From Cryptococcus deneoformans JEC21 (taxonomy: Eukaryota; Basidiomycota; Tremellomycetes; Tremellales; Cryptococcaceae): a stretch of 64,000 nucleotides of DNA. Positions 45,470 through 57,548 of this stretch are shown here, one piece after another. The notes under the pieces were generated by a model, which was not told the origin of the DNA, ran no database searches, and saw only the letters and a list, made by a program, of their open reading frames with translations. The position numbers and the translations under genes are program-made. How positions within the stretch are numbered: position 1 is the stretch's first letter; each line of letters begins with the position of its first letter. The stretch spans positions 606,161 to 670,160 of the forward strand of contig NC_006683.1 of assembly GCF_000091045.1 (NCBI RefSeq). The letters run 5' to 3'.

Positions 45470-47944
45470 ATGGCTCCAGGTCACAGCGTATCAAGCAAGT
45501 TCGTTTTCGCTGAATACCAGAACAATGCCCATCCACAATGGTGGAAAGATCCTGGGATGAGACGAGGCAACCTTGTCATACTGCTTTACATGGTAGCTCA
45601 AGCGACGGGTGGCTATGACAAAAGTCTCATCAACAACTTACAAAGTATTCCTACCTGGGAAGCCGGTGAGTATCAGGCAGTAGAATTATGACTATCACCC
45701 GGCATGCTGATACTACACGACGTTGACCGAAGTCGTGGGTCATCCTACTGGATCCGCATTGGGTGTCGTCACCGCTATGCTGTCCATCGGTGTCATAGTT
45801 GTAAGTGTTTTCTACCTGATTTTGGTGGCCAACGTCAACGCTCACACTGGCTTCTTCGCAGGGTTCACCGTTTTTTGGTTGGTTAAGTGATTGGAGAGGC
45901 CGGAAAATTACTATGTTCATCGGTTCCTGTATCATGTACGCTGATATATAAGTTTCAAAATGACCGCTCATGTGGGTTCAGGCTGGTCGGTGCTATTCTA
46001 CAAGCTGCAGCGACTAATAGAGACTTTTTCATTGGGTATGTCCGCTCCTGTTATGGGTAACAACGCTCGCTGACTGACTGTTAAATTAGTGGTCGATTCT
46101 TGATTGGTTTCGGTGTCGCTGGGACCTTATGTTCAGGCCCGCTTTTAGCCTCTGAAATTGTAAGTGGGCTTTAAGATAAGGAGTGGCTCATATCTCTTTT
46201 CAGGCACACCCTCGTCAGCGTAGTGTCGTCGCGTCATTTTATAACACGTTCTGGTACGTCGGCAGTATTATCTGGTGAGTAAGACAGTTTCCATTCTTTT
46301 ACCGTGTCCATGCGCTAAGCCTACCGTGGTTATCAGCGCTTGGTTATCTTTTGGAACTGCCTACCTTTCCAATGACTGGGCATGGAGGATCCCCTGCATT
46401 GGGTGAGTGTGTTATGTAACTCAGCAGCGGCTGCATGGTCGTTAACCATTTATGATTCCCAGACAAGCTGTGCCCGCACTCATCCTTGTCTGTATCGGAA
46501 TGTGGCTTCCAGAAAGCCCCCGCTACCTAAGTAGGGCTTACATTCCGCCAGATATGCGGGGTTCAATGCTAATGTCGCATTATAGTGAAAAAGAATCGTA
46601 CAGATGAAGCTCTGGCAATTTTGGCTCGTTACCACGCCAACGGTGACGAATCTGATCCTTTGGTACAATTCGAATTGCAAGAAATCAAACAAACGCTCGA
46701 TGCTGAGGCGATGTACGAGACTAAAGGATGGATCAAACCTTGGCTCGACCTCGTTTCGACCGGTTCGAACCGGTACAGGATGTTTATCATTACCATTATG
46801 GTTATCGGTATTGACTGGTGTGGAACATCAATAACCTCCTACTATGTAAGAAACAGCTTTTTAGCCCTTGGCCACAATGCTTATTATAATGCCGGAACTG
46901 CATCGTTGATGGCAGCTATCCACTATTCTGTCTTCTGTAGGTATCACATCTGCAACCCAACAGTGAGTACCTAACCTCTGCGATGACCTATCGGTATCTC
47001 ATGAACTCACTTTTTTTCCTAGAACTGGGATTGTACGTATAAGCTGCCTATGAACACCGTTTTTTGGGTCTAGAGGCTAACTTGAATTGTGGTAGAACGG
47101 CGGTCTTCAAGTCTTCAACTGGCTTACTTCGGTCGCCGGTGCCATGCTCGTTGAACGCCTTGGTCGTCGGGCCCTTTGGCTGACCAGCTTTGGAGGAATG
47201 CTTGCAGTTAATGTACCATTCGGAGCTTGCAGCGCGTATGTCCATCTTAAGATATCTTATTGCTTCATAAACGCGGAACTGATATGTGTCCCCTTTCTAG
47301 GTTATACGCTAAGCGCGGCGATTTAGCTGCTGGTCGAGCTGTAGTTGCCTTGGTATTTCTCTATAACGGGTTCTACAACATTGGCTGTAATCCCTTACCA
47401 TACGCGTCAGTATACTATTGTAGAGCAATTGCATTCTCGCTGAAACCCGCTAACGGTCATTTAGTTATGCTGTCGAGATCTTGCCATACAACATCCGTGC
47501 AAAGGGGTTGGCATTTGAGGTTGCTTTTGACGCTTCTCAAGGTGTTTTGGGGCAATGGACAAATCCCATCGCTATGGATGCTCTGGGATGGAAATTCTAT
47601 TTCGTCTATACCGCATTGTAAGTATTTAAAAACCATACACGTAAATAGATTATGGGCTGATCATCTCGGTATCTCGGTCATCCTGCCTATAGTCTCGTGC
47701 TCATCGTGCTCGCTGTCTACTTTACATTCCCCGAAACAAAAGGTAGGTGAAAGGCTAATGCAATTTATTTTCGGTCATGCCGACGCTGACTGTCTCAGGC
47801 CTCACTCTTGAGGAGATTAAGGAAGTTTTTGGAGATCGAGACTCAGTGAATCCCGCCGTACCAGACGACTATGACCCTGCCGAGGCAAAGAGCGACGATG
47901 CCAAAGTCGACATCAAGGATGTACCTGTAACAGTTACTAGATAA
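45470..47944 (+). CDS. MFS sugar-porter family transporter
   Basis: A 12-segment membrane transporter of about 520 residues encoded in many small exons. Start is ATG 45470 (MAPGHSVSSKF). Family marks appear in order: ATGGYDKSLINNLQS in TM1 (cf. GYDxSLMNxLQ of lactose/hexose permeases), SDWRGRKIT in loop 2-3, GRFLIGFGVAGT in TM4, MWLPESPRYL after TM6, ERLGRRALW in loop 8-9, YNGFYNIGCNPLPYAY in TM10, and FPETKGLTLEEI at the cytosolic end, before an acidic tail ending VPVTVTR and TAA 47942-47944. The PESPRYL and PETKG motifs place it in the sugar porter branch. It is divergent from the dioxygenase and may import the substrate of this cluster. Substrate is not readable; exon junctions between 45665 and 47790 are approximate. 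Confidence 0.85.
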
Positions 47945-48505
47945 AGGTCTATTTTATAGGTAGAGGTCAACACAAATTGATGCTCCACATTCTCTTCTCT
48001 TATTTTCATGATCTGGGTACTGGTAGACTGATTGTTGTGGCTTTTTTGTAGAAAGCATGTTCTGGTATTCGCTGATTGCTGTCTTTCTCATGAGTTTTAT
48101 GCTATAACATATAGTGCTATATGTTGCGACACTCTCGAGGTATGCACAATAGTTCTGCCACTTGAAGCGCATAAGAATGAGATAAATCAGCCTTTCAAAA
48201 CTTCACTCACATTATCTGATTGATTGGTGAAAGCTTAAATAGGAAACCAAAGTTAATCAATCACCGGTCCCTGATGACAAATGGCAGGCGACTTGCCTTC
48301 TGGACAATAGATCGGCCCTAAAAAGGCATAGAAATAAACTCATGACTTGAGGTTGGCGTGATCTTGGCATGCATTGCTCAATGACAGGTTTGCATAGAAC
48401 AATCTAACGATCTACAATGGTATGACTGCCTACTTTTCGTAGCAGGATTGCCGTCAAAATGTAAAAAAGGCCGTATGATCCAATATCAGTCGTCCGAATT
48501 ATTAT
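47945..48505. other. Convergent intergenic region
   Basis: It is AT-rich and lies between the 3' ends of the transporter and the unrecognised gene. It should hold both terminators. No further gene or repeat was recognised. Confidence 0.5.
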
Positions 48506-50812
48506 CTATATTACATGGCGGGGAGCACAACTGCGGATTTTCCCGTCAGTGACTATCACTTTTGGTCGCCATTCGACGCGAGGACAATAATAGCAACTTA
48601 CAGTCTGAAGCCTTGAATGCCCACCATTGGTCATATTTGGCAGACTTGTCCTTATCTTCCTTGAGGCCCATCAAACCCCAACGTCCCTGTAAGCTCATCC
48701 CAACATACCCTATACCTCCATTCTTGCCTGCGAAATCCTCAGCCTCCACCCAGATAATCAGCTCCTCAGGTTCAGGAGTATTCTGCTCCTTATCTGTTTC
48801 TTCCTCACCGTCTCCATCCTCTGCGTCATCACGGTTGGTCTGGATAGGGAGCGATTTCTTAAATGTCGGCTGTAAGGGGGATTTGATGGTGACAATTCGG
48901 TAACATTTGGAGATATAAGCAGGAGCACCGGCCTCAGCTGGCTGAGGAGGCAACACTGCGATGATGATACGGTTGGAGAACTCGATGTTTTGAATGAGGT
49001 GAATGTCATCAATTGAGAAGGGCTGGATAAGTGAATGGACAGCGTTGATAGCTGTTCGTCAAGAAGGTTTTGGGATCAGCAGATGTCCTTTGATGAAATA
49101 GGTACAGATCACTTACCATCTTCCTTGGTAGGCGGGTCAAGGCGCTTGTCAAGGACTGTGATACATTAGCTTTGATCGACCGACGGACCGCAATCTGCGA
49201 CGTACTTTCATCAACAGTCCAGCCGCCTGCTTCGTCAGAGTCTCCAGTTTCAGCTTCGTCAGGATTTTCAGGCTTAGTCTTCTCTTCAGAGGCTTGAAAC
49301 TCCGTAGAGAGTGATCCCCATTGGCTTTCCTTCTCAGGGCCACCGGGTTCAGGTCCACTATGAGAACCTCCCCAAACAGCCCAGCTGGCTCTATTCCAAC
49401 GAGTCCCTCGGACCAGAATGTTCTCCAATTCCCGGGCTCGGATGAGCTTTGCTGGACCGGATCGAGCAATAGCAGCAGCTTTCTTGAATGCTGAATGCAA
49501 GGCAGGTTCAGGGAAGACATTGTGGTGAGCCAAGAATGAGATGAAAGCAGCGGTCATGGCTGATGAGAAACACCTTTGTCAATTATTCCAGCCATCGAAC
49601 AATGACGATACTCACTAGCAAGCTTAAGAGCCGGTTCAAACTCCCTAGAAATATGAATCAATCGTCTATATTACTACATTCCGAGTATCATACGACTCAC
49701 CATGCTGTTTCAACTTCCTTCCTTGCAAAAGTCAAAAATTGACGGACGCTGTTTTCAGGCTCTCTAAGCAAGACACAAGTTTCCTCCAGTCTAGGCGGCC
49801 TGTTACCGTACTGCCCGTATCGTTGAGAAGGGAGAAGCACTGGCGCGAGACCAGTCTCATATCGCCTCCGCCTGCTGGCATATATTGTCGCGTTGGGTCC
49901 GCTCCCAGGCCAGTGGCGTCCAATGTAAGAGGTTCGGATACCAAACAGGTCTCGGATCTAGTGTCAAGGAAGCAATCAGCAAGATGACTACAATGAATTT
50001 ATGGATGCTTGACGAGCGTACAATGTCAAAGAGGCGCTTGTTGTATTTGTACTGCAATTCGGCATCGCGGGATCTAATGAAATCGGCTGTAGCGTGAATA
50101 ACTGTACGTCCAATTGTCAGACTCTAATGTGATCGTGAATGATAGCGAAATATGACGTACGGCGGGAGAACGGGGGAGACGAACTATGGAAGGAGGATAT
50201 TAGTTAGGAAAGAATAATGCGACGAAAAACAGCTCACATTTCAAACCGGGTGCTGGAGGTACCGGCGGGTTCATGCCAGCCCGACAAAGGGTCTCCAATT
50301 TTCCAACAGTCTTCCTCCTTCAAACGTGATTCAGAGGCCTTTTTCATCTTTGACCTCGTAGTTTGAGTGGCATTAGGATTCTCCTTTTTTCGATCATTGG
50401 CGGCACGACGTTTCATTTTCTTGTGTCTCTCACGCTCTTCAAAAGTATGGTTAAGGCCGGTGTATGGGCGCTCCATCTCCACGAGAGGAAGACCTTGGTG
50501 GTCGTGAGGAGTAGCAAAGTCTGCACACGAGGACCATGCACAGGCCTGACGTGAGCAAGATGATACGAATTCTCATAAACCGCTAGACTCACTCTTGCCA
50601 TCCTCTTCCCGATTCGCGGAAAATGGAGGAATCCAAGCGCCTTTGACTTCTGACTCCGAGAAAGGAATCAAAGAAGCGCCAGACGGAAGTTTGGGAAATG
50701 GGGGGAAAATTAGCTCGGGAGGACCTTCATCTTCGAGGCTGTCCTCATCATCAGATGATGGCCTGCCGTCGGCGACGGTCTCGGGAAGAGGGGGAATTTC
50801 GTCTAGGGACAT
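48506..50812 (-). CDS. Unrecognised conserved-looking protein, multi-exon
   Basis: Start is taken as ATG 50810-50812 (MSLDEIPPLPE); an open frame extends upstream to 50938 but has no ATG, and a likely 5' untranslated intron (GTACGT to CCAG) ends one base before the start. The product, about 600 residues, has an acidic N-terminus (SSDDEDSLEDEGPP), a lysine/arginine-rich charged segment (HKKMKRRAANDRKKEN), then YNKRLFDIVRSSSIHKFIRDL and RPPRLEETCVLLREPENSVRQF, a linker rich in E/S/G, and a C-terminal patch GGIGYVGMSLQGRWGLMGL. The last intron gives an end SDFTDGKIRSCAPRHVI and TAG at 48506-48508. I do not recognise a family and assign no function. Charged N-terminal regions suggest a nuclear or cytosolic protein. 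It is divergent from the chitin synthase, 302 bases apart. Confidence 0.65.
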
Positions 50813-50944
50813 GCTGGAAGCGTTGAAAGAGGTGTAGCTACAATTACTATTCTCGTGAGGGCACGTACCATTTGCGCTGGCGGTTGGCGCTGGTTGACCA
50901 ACCCACGACGCACAATGGACATTGTTCAACGGAACCAAATGCAG

Positions 50945-50952
50945 TCACGTGA
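50945..50952. promoter_or_regulatory. TCACGTGA palindrome in the divergent promoter
   Basis: A perfect 8-base palindrome with a CACGTG E-box core, 133 bases upstream of the unrecognised gene's ATG and 163 upstream of the chitin synthase ATG. Such boxes are bound by fungal bHLH factors of the Cbf1 type. The same octamer lies at 58857-58864. Confidence 0.45.
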
Positions 50953-51114
50953 CTTTTGGACGTGACTGTTTTTTAGTTCACAGAGGATTATGGGCTGTTC
51001 CTTCAGGGTCTCCGCAGAAAGGCGACAAACATTCGCCCCCACTTTCCTACACTGGCACTTCTTGCACAACAACTCACACTTCATTCATCCATACATACAT
51101 CCACCACATCGCCC

Positions 51115-54100
51115 ATGCCTAACATATCACGCAAACCTCCTCCGAGTTTCTACCCTCCCTCTCACTCGCCCTCGCCTTCTCTCTATGCCCCCATACAATC
51201 AACCCCTGCACCCTCTTATGACCACCACGTCAACAACAATACCTTGAATCCATTCTCCGACGCACGTGAAGTCGGTGCATATGCTCAACTCCAAGGAGAA
51301 GAGCCAATAAATAGCGCACCTTTATACCAGCCTCCGTATGCTCCCCAACTACTCGTCGCTCAACCAACTCCTGTTTCTGCTCGCCTTCCGTTTTTTGAAG
51401 CTGCGCTTGCCCGCGCGCGCGGCATTCAAACACCCAACTTACCAGAAGCCCCGACTCCAACTTACGCCCAACCTTTACCTTCCTATCTTCCACCTCCCGA
51501 CCCCAATCACCCTGATCTATCTGTTGGTTTGACTCAAGCCAATACAATTCGCTACGCAATCGATCCAAGGTCTCATTTGAGGGAAGAATCTCGCTCTCCT
51601 TCGCCGTTCATGGATGACAGCTTCGTTTATAATGACGCTACTCATCTTCATAACGTTGAACCGGACGTCGAAAATGCTTTGCTCGGAAGTGGAATGGGTT
51701 ATGAACCCGAGAAACGGGTCGAATCTTCGATGGGCTTCAACGACTATGATGGCGATCTCTCAGTCCCCCAGTCATTTGGCGGCCGACCCCCTTCATGGGA
51801 GCAGGGCGGTATATTGGATGAAAAAGCGGAAATGTCGACTACTAAGCATTTTGGGCCTGCGCCTGCAGGTCGAGTCGGTCGGCGAGCGCACAACGCTGCG
51901 GGGTACCGGAGGATCAAACAATCAGCCACCCTCGATGAGAATGGTTTCTTTGCCATCGAGATGAACATCCCCACTCGACTGGCACAATTTCTACCTATCA
52001 AGGGAGTAGAAGAGCAAAAGACTACAAGGTGGGGCAGCGACTTTTGCAGGCTTGAGACCCTGTGTATTCGCTGACTCAGACGTAGGTATACTGCGATTAC
52101 CACCGACCCAGATGATGTCCCAGCAGCAGGCTTCCGTCTTCGGCAGAACATAACCTCTCCACCCCGACAGACTGAACTCTTCATCGTGATCACAATGTAC
52201 AATGAAAACGCCGAGCTCTTTTGCCGAACACTTTATGGAGTCATGAAAAATATTGCCCACCTATGTGGGCGTAAGAACTCGAGGGTCTGGGGCAAGGATG
52301 GTTGGCAAAAGGTGAATGATCTCATGTCTACGCGTAGGTGTTTCAATATTGATGTCAAGGTATTCAGGTCGTCGTTTGCATTGTTGCGGACGGTCGTAAG
52401 GCAGTCAACCCCCGCGTCCTCGATTGTTTAGCTGCACTCGGAGTATACCAAGAAGGTCAGGGTATATTCATCAGTCAAATTCATTGCTGACATTCCGATA
52501 CTTTGACAAACAGGTGCAATGACGAACACAGTAAAGGATCGACCGGTCACAGCGCATGTTTTCGAATACACGACCAGTTTTGCTCTTGATGGTGATTTAC
52601 ACTTCAAATATCCAGACAAAGGCATTGTTCCATGCCAGATTATCTTTTGCATGAAAGAGAAAAATGTGAGCTGGGAGCCTCATCATGTATGCGTCGTGTA
52701 TTCGTAGCTGATTACTTCTTTAGGCCAAAAAGATCAACTCCCATCGATGGTTCTTTAACGCCTTCGCGCCCTTGCTATCAGTACGTATCATTCATCTGTT
52801 CGACCCAACGAATGTGTCACTGACCATGTATGTAGCCAAATGTCTGCATTCTTCTTGATGTGGGAACGCAACCAGCTCCGAAATCCATCTATCATCTTTG
52901 GAAAGCATTTGATGTCAACTCTAATGTTGGTGGTGCCTGTGGAGAAATTGCAACCTTCAAGGGCAAAACTTGGAGAAGTTTATTGAACCCCCTTGGTAAG
53001 TGAACAACCGCCACATTATCTACATGATCAGCTAAACGCTAGTTTGTTGCGTAGTCGCCGCTCAAGCCTTTGAATACAAGATGTGAGTACAACTTGCAGA
53101 TTCATTTGCGTCGAATCTGACGCTGATAATGGCCATAGGTCCAACATCCTCGACAAACCTTTGGAGAGTCTTTTCGGATACTGTACTGTTTTGCCTGGTG
53201 CTTTCTCCGCCTACAGGGTGAGTTGCAACAGCTGAGAATATCTTGTTCCGGGGACTCACAAACGGTGATATACAGTGGATTGCTTTGCAAAACAATGGGG
53301 ATGGGAGAACGGGACCGTTGGCGAGTTATTTTGCTGGTGAACAGCTCAATACTGGAAAGGCAGACACATTCACTGGTAATATGTGAGTCCAAAATTGTAG
53401 AACTGGGAGCATTTTACTGACTGCCTTGTTCTTCATCAGGGTATGTTTTATAGCTGCATTTGATGCTTTTTGATTAATCTTCTAATTGGTTGCTATAGTA
53501 CTTGGCAGAAGATAGGATCTTGTGTTTCGAAATCGTGTAAGCATCACTTCACGGTGATGATACATGTCATTATTGCTGATCCAGCACGTCGTATAGGGCC
53601 AAACCCAAGGCAAACTGGGTGCTTAAATTCGTCAAGGCTGCTGTTGGAGAAACGGATTGCCCTGATACCATCCCAGAGTTCATTGCTCAAAGAAGAAGGT
53701 GAGTAGTTCTCTTTATCGAAAGAAAATAAAAAATGTGTGTCTGACATTCTTCGTTTTCTAGATGGCTTAACGGTTCCTTCTTTGCAGCTGTGAGTGCCAC
53801 ACGGGTTTAGTTTAGAGTTTTACGCTTACATATCTTCAGGTCTACGCGTTAATGCACACGAACCAAATTTGGCGATCTGACCATTCGTTTGCGAGAAAGT
53901 CAGCCCTGATGTTGGAATCAGTGTACAACTTTCTGAACTTGATATTTTCTTGGTTCGCTTTGGCAAACTTTTACATTTTCTTTGTGAGTGAACAGCAACT
54001 GTTGCATGTCTATACAGATAGCCTAACAAAGGGAAAAAATAGGCCATCCTTACCAGCGCGTTAGAAGGCAGCGCTTTCAATATCCCTCATATCGATGTGC

Positions 54101-55507
54101 TCAATACCATTGCACGAGTACGCCGTTTTTTCAACCGTATAAGACACTAGCTCATTCGATGTTAGTATGGTTATCTCGGTGCTTTGATTGGTTGTTTCAT
54201 CTTCGCAATGGGAAACAGGCCACAAGGGTATGTGTTCATTTCTGGGGACAAGAGAGACGGCCAGCCGACGCTTTTCATCTTTCTTCAGTTCGCCTTGGAA
54301 GTACAAAGCAGCAATCTACTTTTTTGCCCTTTTGACTACCTAGTGAGTCGTCACAAGTGATGCTGAGGCGTGGATACTAAAAGTTTTATGTAACACAGTA
54401 TGCTGGTCGCAGCTGTGCTTTGTATGGTACAGGCGATCAAAAATATAAACAGCCCAATTTTTGCCAAGATGGTGGTATCACTCATAGCAACCTATGGTAT
54501 TTATGTGATTTCCAGTTTCTTGGCCCTTGACCCTTGGTAAGCTGGTCCCCTTACTTGTCAAAGCTTTTCTGTGATTGACAATATATAGGCACATCTTTAC
54601 TTGCTTCATCCAATATATGCTCTTCTCACCTAGTAAGTTTGGTGAACCTTTTATGAGATGGTTACTGATCTAAGAATTTCCTTCTGAAGCGTATATCAAT
54701 GTTGTGAGTCTTTTCTTCTGCTCAGTTAGATATGCGTTACCATGTATTAATAATCTACTCTACAGCTCAATGTTGTGAGTATTGGTGTTTTTACTCTGAA
54801 AATGAACTGTCGACTAACCTAACCACCCAGTATGCGTATTCCAACCTGTAAGTCAAGGTACAACTCCTATTTTTAGCAGTTACTGACTGCACCACGTAGT
54901 CACGACTTGTCATGGGGTACAAAAGGCTCTGATGCCACCCAAGCGTCAGATTTGGGTGCTGTTTCCGGCGTGGGAAAGCATGTCGAAGTGGAACTTGTAA
55001 CTGCTCAGCAAGACATTGATATTGCCTACCAGGATGCTTTGGACAATATCAGATTAAAAGGATCAAAAGTTGAAGCGGAATCTGGGCCCAAAAAGGAGCA
55101 ATCTGAACAAGCCCAGAAGGATACTTATGTGAGTGATTTGCTATCATCTTGTGAGCAGCGGCTAAAGTGTTGCAGGCCAACTTTCGTACCAATGTAAGCA
55201 GGGCCACCATTTTAATACAAAAAAACAGGGATGACGCTAAATCATCATAGTTACTTTTGCTGTGGTCGCTGTCAAACGCCCTTCTCGCCAGTGCTATCCT
55301 TACGGGCAACACGTCTGGAGCGTTTGATGACGGTTCCGACAGTTCAAAAGCCACAATATACATGCTTGTGATTTTGAGTAAGTGATCTTGTTGTATTGGA
55401 AACAGGTAATGGTTGACACCAGAGTCATAGTCTTTGTTGCGGGAATGTCCATCTTCCGCTTCATTTGCTCAACAGCGTACCTTGTTATCAGTTTGTTCAC
55501 GGGTTAA
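51115..55507 (+). CDS. Chitin synthase, division 1 (class I/II type)
   Basis: This is a membrane glycosyltransferase that polymerises UDP-GlcNAc into cell-wall chitin. ATG 51115 starts an about 320-residue N-terminal exon rich in Pro, Ser and Tyr (cytosolic, disordered), ending with the chitin synthase N-terminal domain ([18 protein letters not shown]). The catalytic domain follows over many exons: [75 protein letters not shown] then [28 protein letters not shown], and the product-site motif [27 protein letters not shown] is typical of class I/II rather than class III (HKMSNILDK). Several hydrophobic helices follow from [17 protein letters not shown] onward, interrupted by very short exons near 54640-54900. 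The tail DDNIRL-like, charged and E/K-rich, precedes final membrane segments ending YLVISLFTG and TAA 55505-55507. Length is roughly 1000 residues. Confidence 0.9.
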
Positions 55508-55809
55508 AAGTGTTCAAAAGCCATAAAGTGAAGGAATGTTTTAGAAATGTTCTTGTGTTGTTGGGGTGATATACCGAAGAAAGGTAGTTTTGAATTCCAA
55601 TTCACGGACATTATAGCTAGCGCCATAGTGTGCAATTTAATAGTGTATGACATGTATCCTATCGTTGATCATGACGAGGTATGAGACCAGAGTTTTGAGA
55701 GACGTTGAGCGTTGACAAGGGGCAATTGTATGTACGGCTTTGGGCCATGGTTACGAGTTATTAACTAGGGGATATCCAAACAATCGAAAAAAAAAGCGGA
55801 GGTACATTC
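55508..55809. other. Convergent intergenic region
   Basis: A 302-base gap between the 3' ends of the chitin synthase and SARAF genes. No gene or repeat was recognised beyond AT-rich sequence. Confidence 0.5.
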
Positions 55810-57165
55810 TCAACGGGAAGATGTACCCCCAAACCCAGTCGCTCGCCTCATCTCTCCCATTCCCCCTGCTGCCCCTGTTCTTGCTCCTCGACCCCACGGC
55901 TCATCATCATCATCATCATCATCATCTACCCTCCTAAACCTCATCCCTCGCGCCCAATCATCCTCCCGTCCGGCAAACAATCCTCTCCCCTGGAACGCCC
56001 GATACCGATACCCATCCCCCCTCTCCCTTGCGTGGTTGTTGTTGTTGTTACGATTATTAGCGAACCAAGCACCGAGCCCGCCTACGGCGAGACCGGTCCA
56101 GAAACCGGGGTTCCACCATGTGTTTTGAGCTGGTGCTTGAGTTTGCGGTGGTGGAGCGGTACGACGTTGGGCGAGCGGGGGGTTTTTGGTATAAGGGGGA
56201 GGTGGAGGGGGAGGGGGAGCTTGACCGCCTCCGAACCCTGGTCCCGGTCCCCATCCACCCCACCAACCGCCGCCGCCCCCNNNNNNNNNNNNNNNNNNNN
56301 NNNNNNNNNNNNNNNNNNNNNNNNNNNNNNNNNNNNNNNNNNNNNNNNNNNNNNNNNNNNCTCCATCCCCCACCCCCGCCCCCCCCTCCAGGCCACAAAC
56401 CGGGCAGCCTCCACCCCATACACCGACGCGAGAGCGTGCGGAAGAGGTTGTACAGGATGATGAACGTGACGAGGTAGAAGATGATGTTGAATGCCTTGTT
56501 GAATACGCGGTCTATTCGGTGGTTTCCGTTAGCAGTGATTTTGGGCGGTTGGGGGGGGGGGAGGAGAAGACAGACCGTAGTGGGAGGGAAGGGTGGAATA
56601 CGGATCTTCACCGTACTCTAACCCTTTATTCACTTTGTACAGGTTATACGTCAATCCGCATGATCCTATGGATACCATGGGTCAATTCTCGAATCAGCTA
56701 AAAGCGCTGTTTTTACGATGCGAGATGATATGTACCTTGGAGGATGTAGGGATCGCCTGGAGCTGACCAGCCTTCACACGAGACGTCTACTTTGCCGAGT
56801 CTCAAAGAAGACGGTATATCGGTATCGCACTATGTATATTTAGTCTGCGTATTATTTCCAGCTGCCTGGTATCCAGAGCCATCCTCCAGGGCCAAAACAT
56901 ACCTTCCACTGAACATTACCCAACCCATCATCCCCCATGTTGGTACACTGCACCACGTCTGGCTGGAATACCTTGCATCCGGGACCTTGGCATGTGAGTT
57001 GTGCTAACGATACGCTCAGTCCTCCTACTGACCTGTCTCTGTGGAGGGGGGCTCACGGATAGGATTCGTCCGTCGTCCGGCGGTATACTTGTCCGCGTAG
57101 AAAGTGAGCGTCTTGACCGCGCTCAGAGCGATTTTCTTGGCTCCCGCTGTGTTTCTTTTCATCGA
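55810..57165 (-). CDS. SARAF-family ER protein (store-operated calcium entry regulator homolog), contains assembly gap
   Basis: Spliced from several exons, the N-terminal half reads LTFYADKYTAGRRT, PQLTCQGPGCKVFQPDVVQC, TNMGDDGLGNVQWK, LRLGKVDVSCEGW and DPYILQGSCGL, which follows the lumenal domain of SARAF (TMEM66) closely, including its cysteine pattern. One membrane helix follows (NIIFYLVTFIILYNLF). The cytosolic part is Gly/Trp-rich (GGWWGGWGPGPGFGGG), then a polyproline run, a second hydrophobic stretch (GFWTGLAVGGLGAWF), a run of aspartates from a CAT microsatellite, and the family's C-terminal motif TGFGGTSSR. Animal SARAF limits STIM-Orai calcium entry; what it does in a fungus is unknown. 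The ATG at 57163-57165 gives only a weak signal peptide, so an upstream exon is possible. The 80-base N run at 56281-56360 lies in the Gly-rich exon. One donor in the pre-helix exon is uncertain. Confidence 0.8.
56281..56360. other. Assembly gap (80 N) inside the SARAF gene
   Basis: A run of n bounded by poly-C-rich sequence (minus strand poly-G) encoding glycine repeats. True length is unknown, so the reading frame across it is not proven. Confidence 0.99.
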
Positions 57166-57548
57166 TTCTCGATTGTTCTTGTTCTGTCTGGAGTGGGTTT
57201 TGATTTGAATAAATGACTGTCCAGGCAAGGGAGTGGCGCTGAAAAGTGGAGGTGGCGGGATCCGACGTGGAAAAAACCGGCCTCCACGTCAGCCGAGGTT
57301 TTTTAATCTTATCTCAGGTCCCGGTGCGCTGCTGCTAGAATCGTGGAACGGAAAAGTTTCGAGGAATAGTTTCGAGGACAAAAAACCACGCACTGTTGAA
57401 AATGCCGCTACATCTCAAAGACATCAAGAAAACACTATAATGAAATATGTAGAGATGGTAACATGGTACAAAAAAAAATAAACCGCGGCGTTGAAGCCGT
57501 CTCTTTTTTACTCTCCCTTTCTTCTTTCATCTCGGTTCGGTGTACGCC
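57166..57548. other. Intergenic region upstream of the SARAF gene
   Basis: A 383-base gap between the SARAF start and the adenosine kinase stop, both on the minus strand. It contains poly-A runs and no recognised gene; it should hold the adenosine kinase terminator and SARAF promoter. Confidence 0.5.

Noticed and set aside
50813..50938. Upstream extension of the unrecognised protein
   Set aside because: It starts at TTG, and splicing at the visible GTACGT/CCAG pair does not keep the frame; it more likely contains a 5' untranslated intron.
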